Shown: positions 31,034 to 31,224 of the stretch, piece after piece | How positions within the stretch are numbered: the first letter of the stretch is position 1 | Layout of the letters: each line of letters begins with the position of its first letter | Origin: a virus | DNA length: 31,224 nt | Virus record (IMG/VR): IMGVR_UViG_3300021090_000080 | Location: 1-31,224 of that record | Direction: 5' to 3' (one strand) | Made by a program: the position numbers and the translations under genes | The notes under the pieces: model-generated | What the model saw: only the letters and a program-made list of their open reading frames with translations | Told to the model about the DNA's origin: nothing | Database searches by the model: none

Positions 31034-31224
31034 ATGTCACTGACATTGGAAGAACTGCTCGCCCAGTATGAGGCGTTCCACGCCAAGGTGGAAAAGACGC
31101 CAGAATACATGCTCCAGGTTGATGAGAATAATCATATGGATGCGGTCTGGCCCACTATTGATACTGAGAAATCATTCTGGCGCCAATTTCATGCAGCGTG
31201 CGGCATGGCTTCTGAATCAGGAGA
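31034..31224 (+). CDS. Partial hypothetical protein, truncated by the window end
   Basis: An open frame from ATG 31034 to the window end, 63 codons seen without a stop. It begins MSLTLEELLAQYEAFHAKVE, a helix, followed by TPEYMLQVDENNHMDAVW. No family is recognised. It follows thyX by 1 nt and has GAGGGG about 6 nt before the start, so it is probably in the same transcript. Full length and function cannot be judged. Confidence 0.55.
   Translation, partial: MSLTLEELLAQYEAFHAKVEKTPEYMLQVDENNHMDAVWPTIDTEKSFWRQFHAACGMASESG

Overview
The window looks like part of the genome of a tailed double-stranded DNA phage with a long non-contractile tail (siphovirus-like). Every gene I can support lies on the + strand. 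Genes are tightly packed with 1-8 nt ATGA, TAATG, TGATG or GTGA overlaps. There is a single non-coding stretch longer than 300 bases (22302-22620). No integrase, repressor, tRNA, CRISPR array or insertion sequence is visible. The head genes are of the phage Mu type (protease-scaffold, Gp36-like and Gp29/gpG-like proteins), while the tail-tip genes (DUF2460, DUF2163, NlpC/P60 peptidase, large hub) match the arrangement found in gene transfer agents and many alphaproteobacterial phages. An alphaproteobacterial host is therefore my best guess, but it is an inference.

Layout: (1) 61-2541, capsid: protease-scaffold with a nested in-frame scaffold start, decoration protein, major capsid protein, then a strong intrinsic terminator. 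(2) 2655-5564, an unusual 969-residue enzyme joining a GT4 glycosyltransferase, a SAM methyltransferase and a GT2 glycosyltransferase, inserted between capsid and connector genes. (3) 5561-12039, head-tail joining, tail terminator, tail tube, tail assembly chaperones with a textbook -1 frameshift site, and tape measure. (4) 12036-20314, tail tip, peptidase, 1328-residue hub and three fibre-like or accessory proteins. (5) 20323-22301, lysis cassette: holin-like membrane protein, Cys-rich small proteins, an overlapping spanin pair, a 42-residue glycine-zipper membrane peptide and a GH108 endolysin whose ribosome binding site sits in a hairpin. (6) 22302-22620, non-coding region holding about ten copies of a CGTTAC-type motif in both orientations around an AT-rich patch: a candidate replication origin or operator cluster. 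(7) 22621-31224, DNA metabolism: SNF2-type helicase, two unassigned proteins (one perhaps ssDNA-binding), an archaeo-eukaryotic-type primase, two small proteins, a UvrD-like helicase, a flavoprotein of the FAD-dependent oxidoreductase class, a 55-residue protein, flavin-dependent thymidylate synthase ThyX with a variant signature, and the start of another gene.

The items most worth following up are the three-domain sugar/methyl transferase in the capsid operon, the CGTTAC motif array, the flavoprotein-microprotein-ThyX cluster, the frameshift site with its downstream stem, and the hidden small membrane gene before the endolysin. All calls come from reading the sequence; no database search was run.
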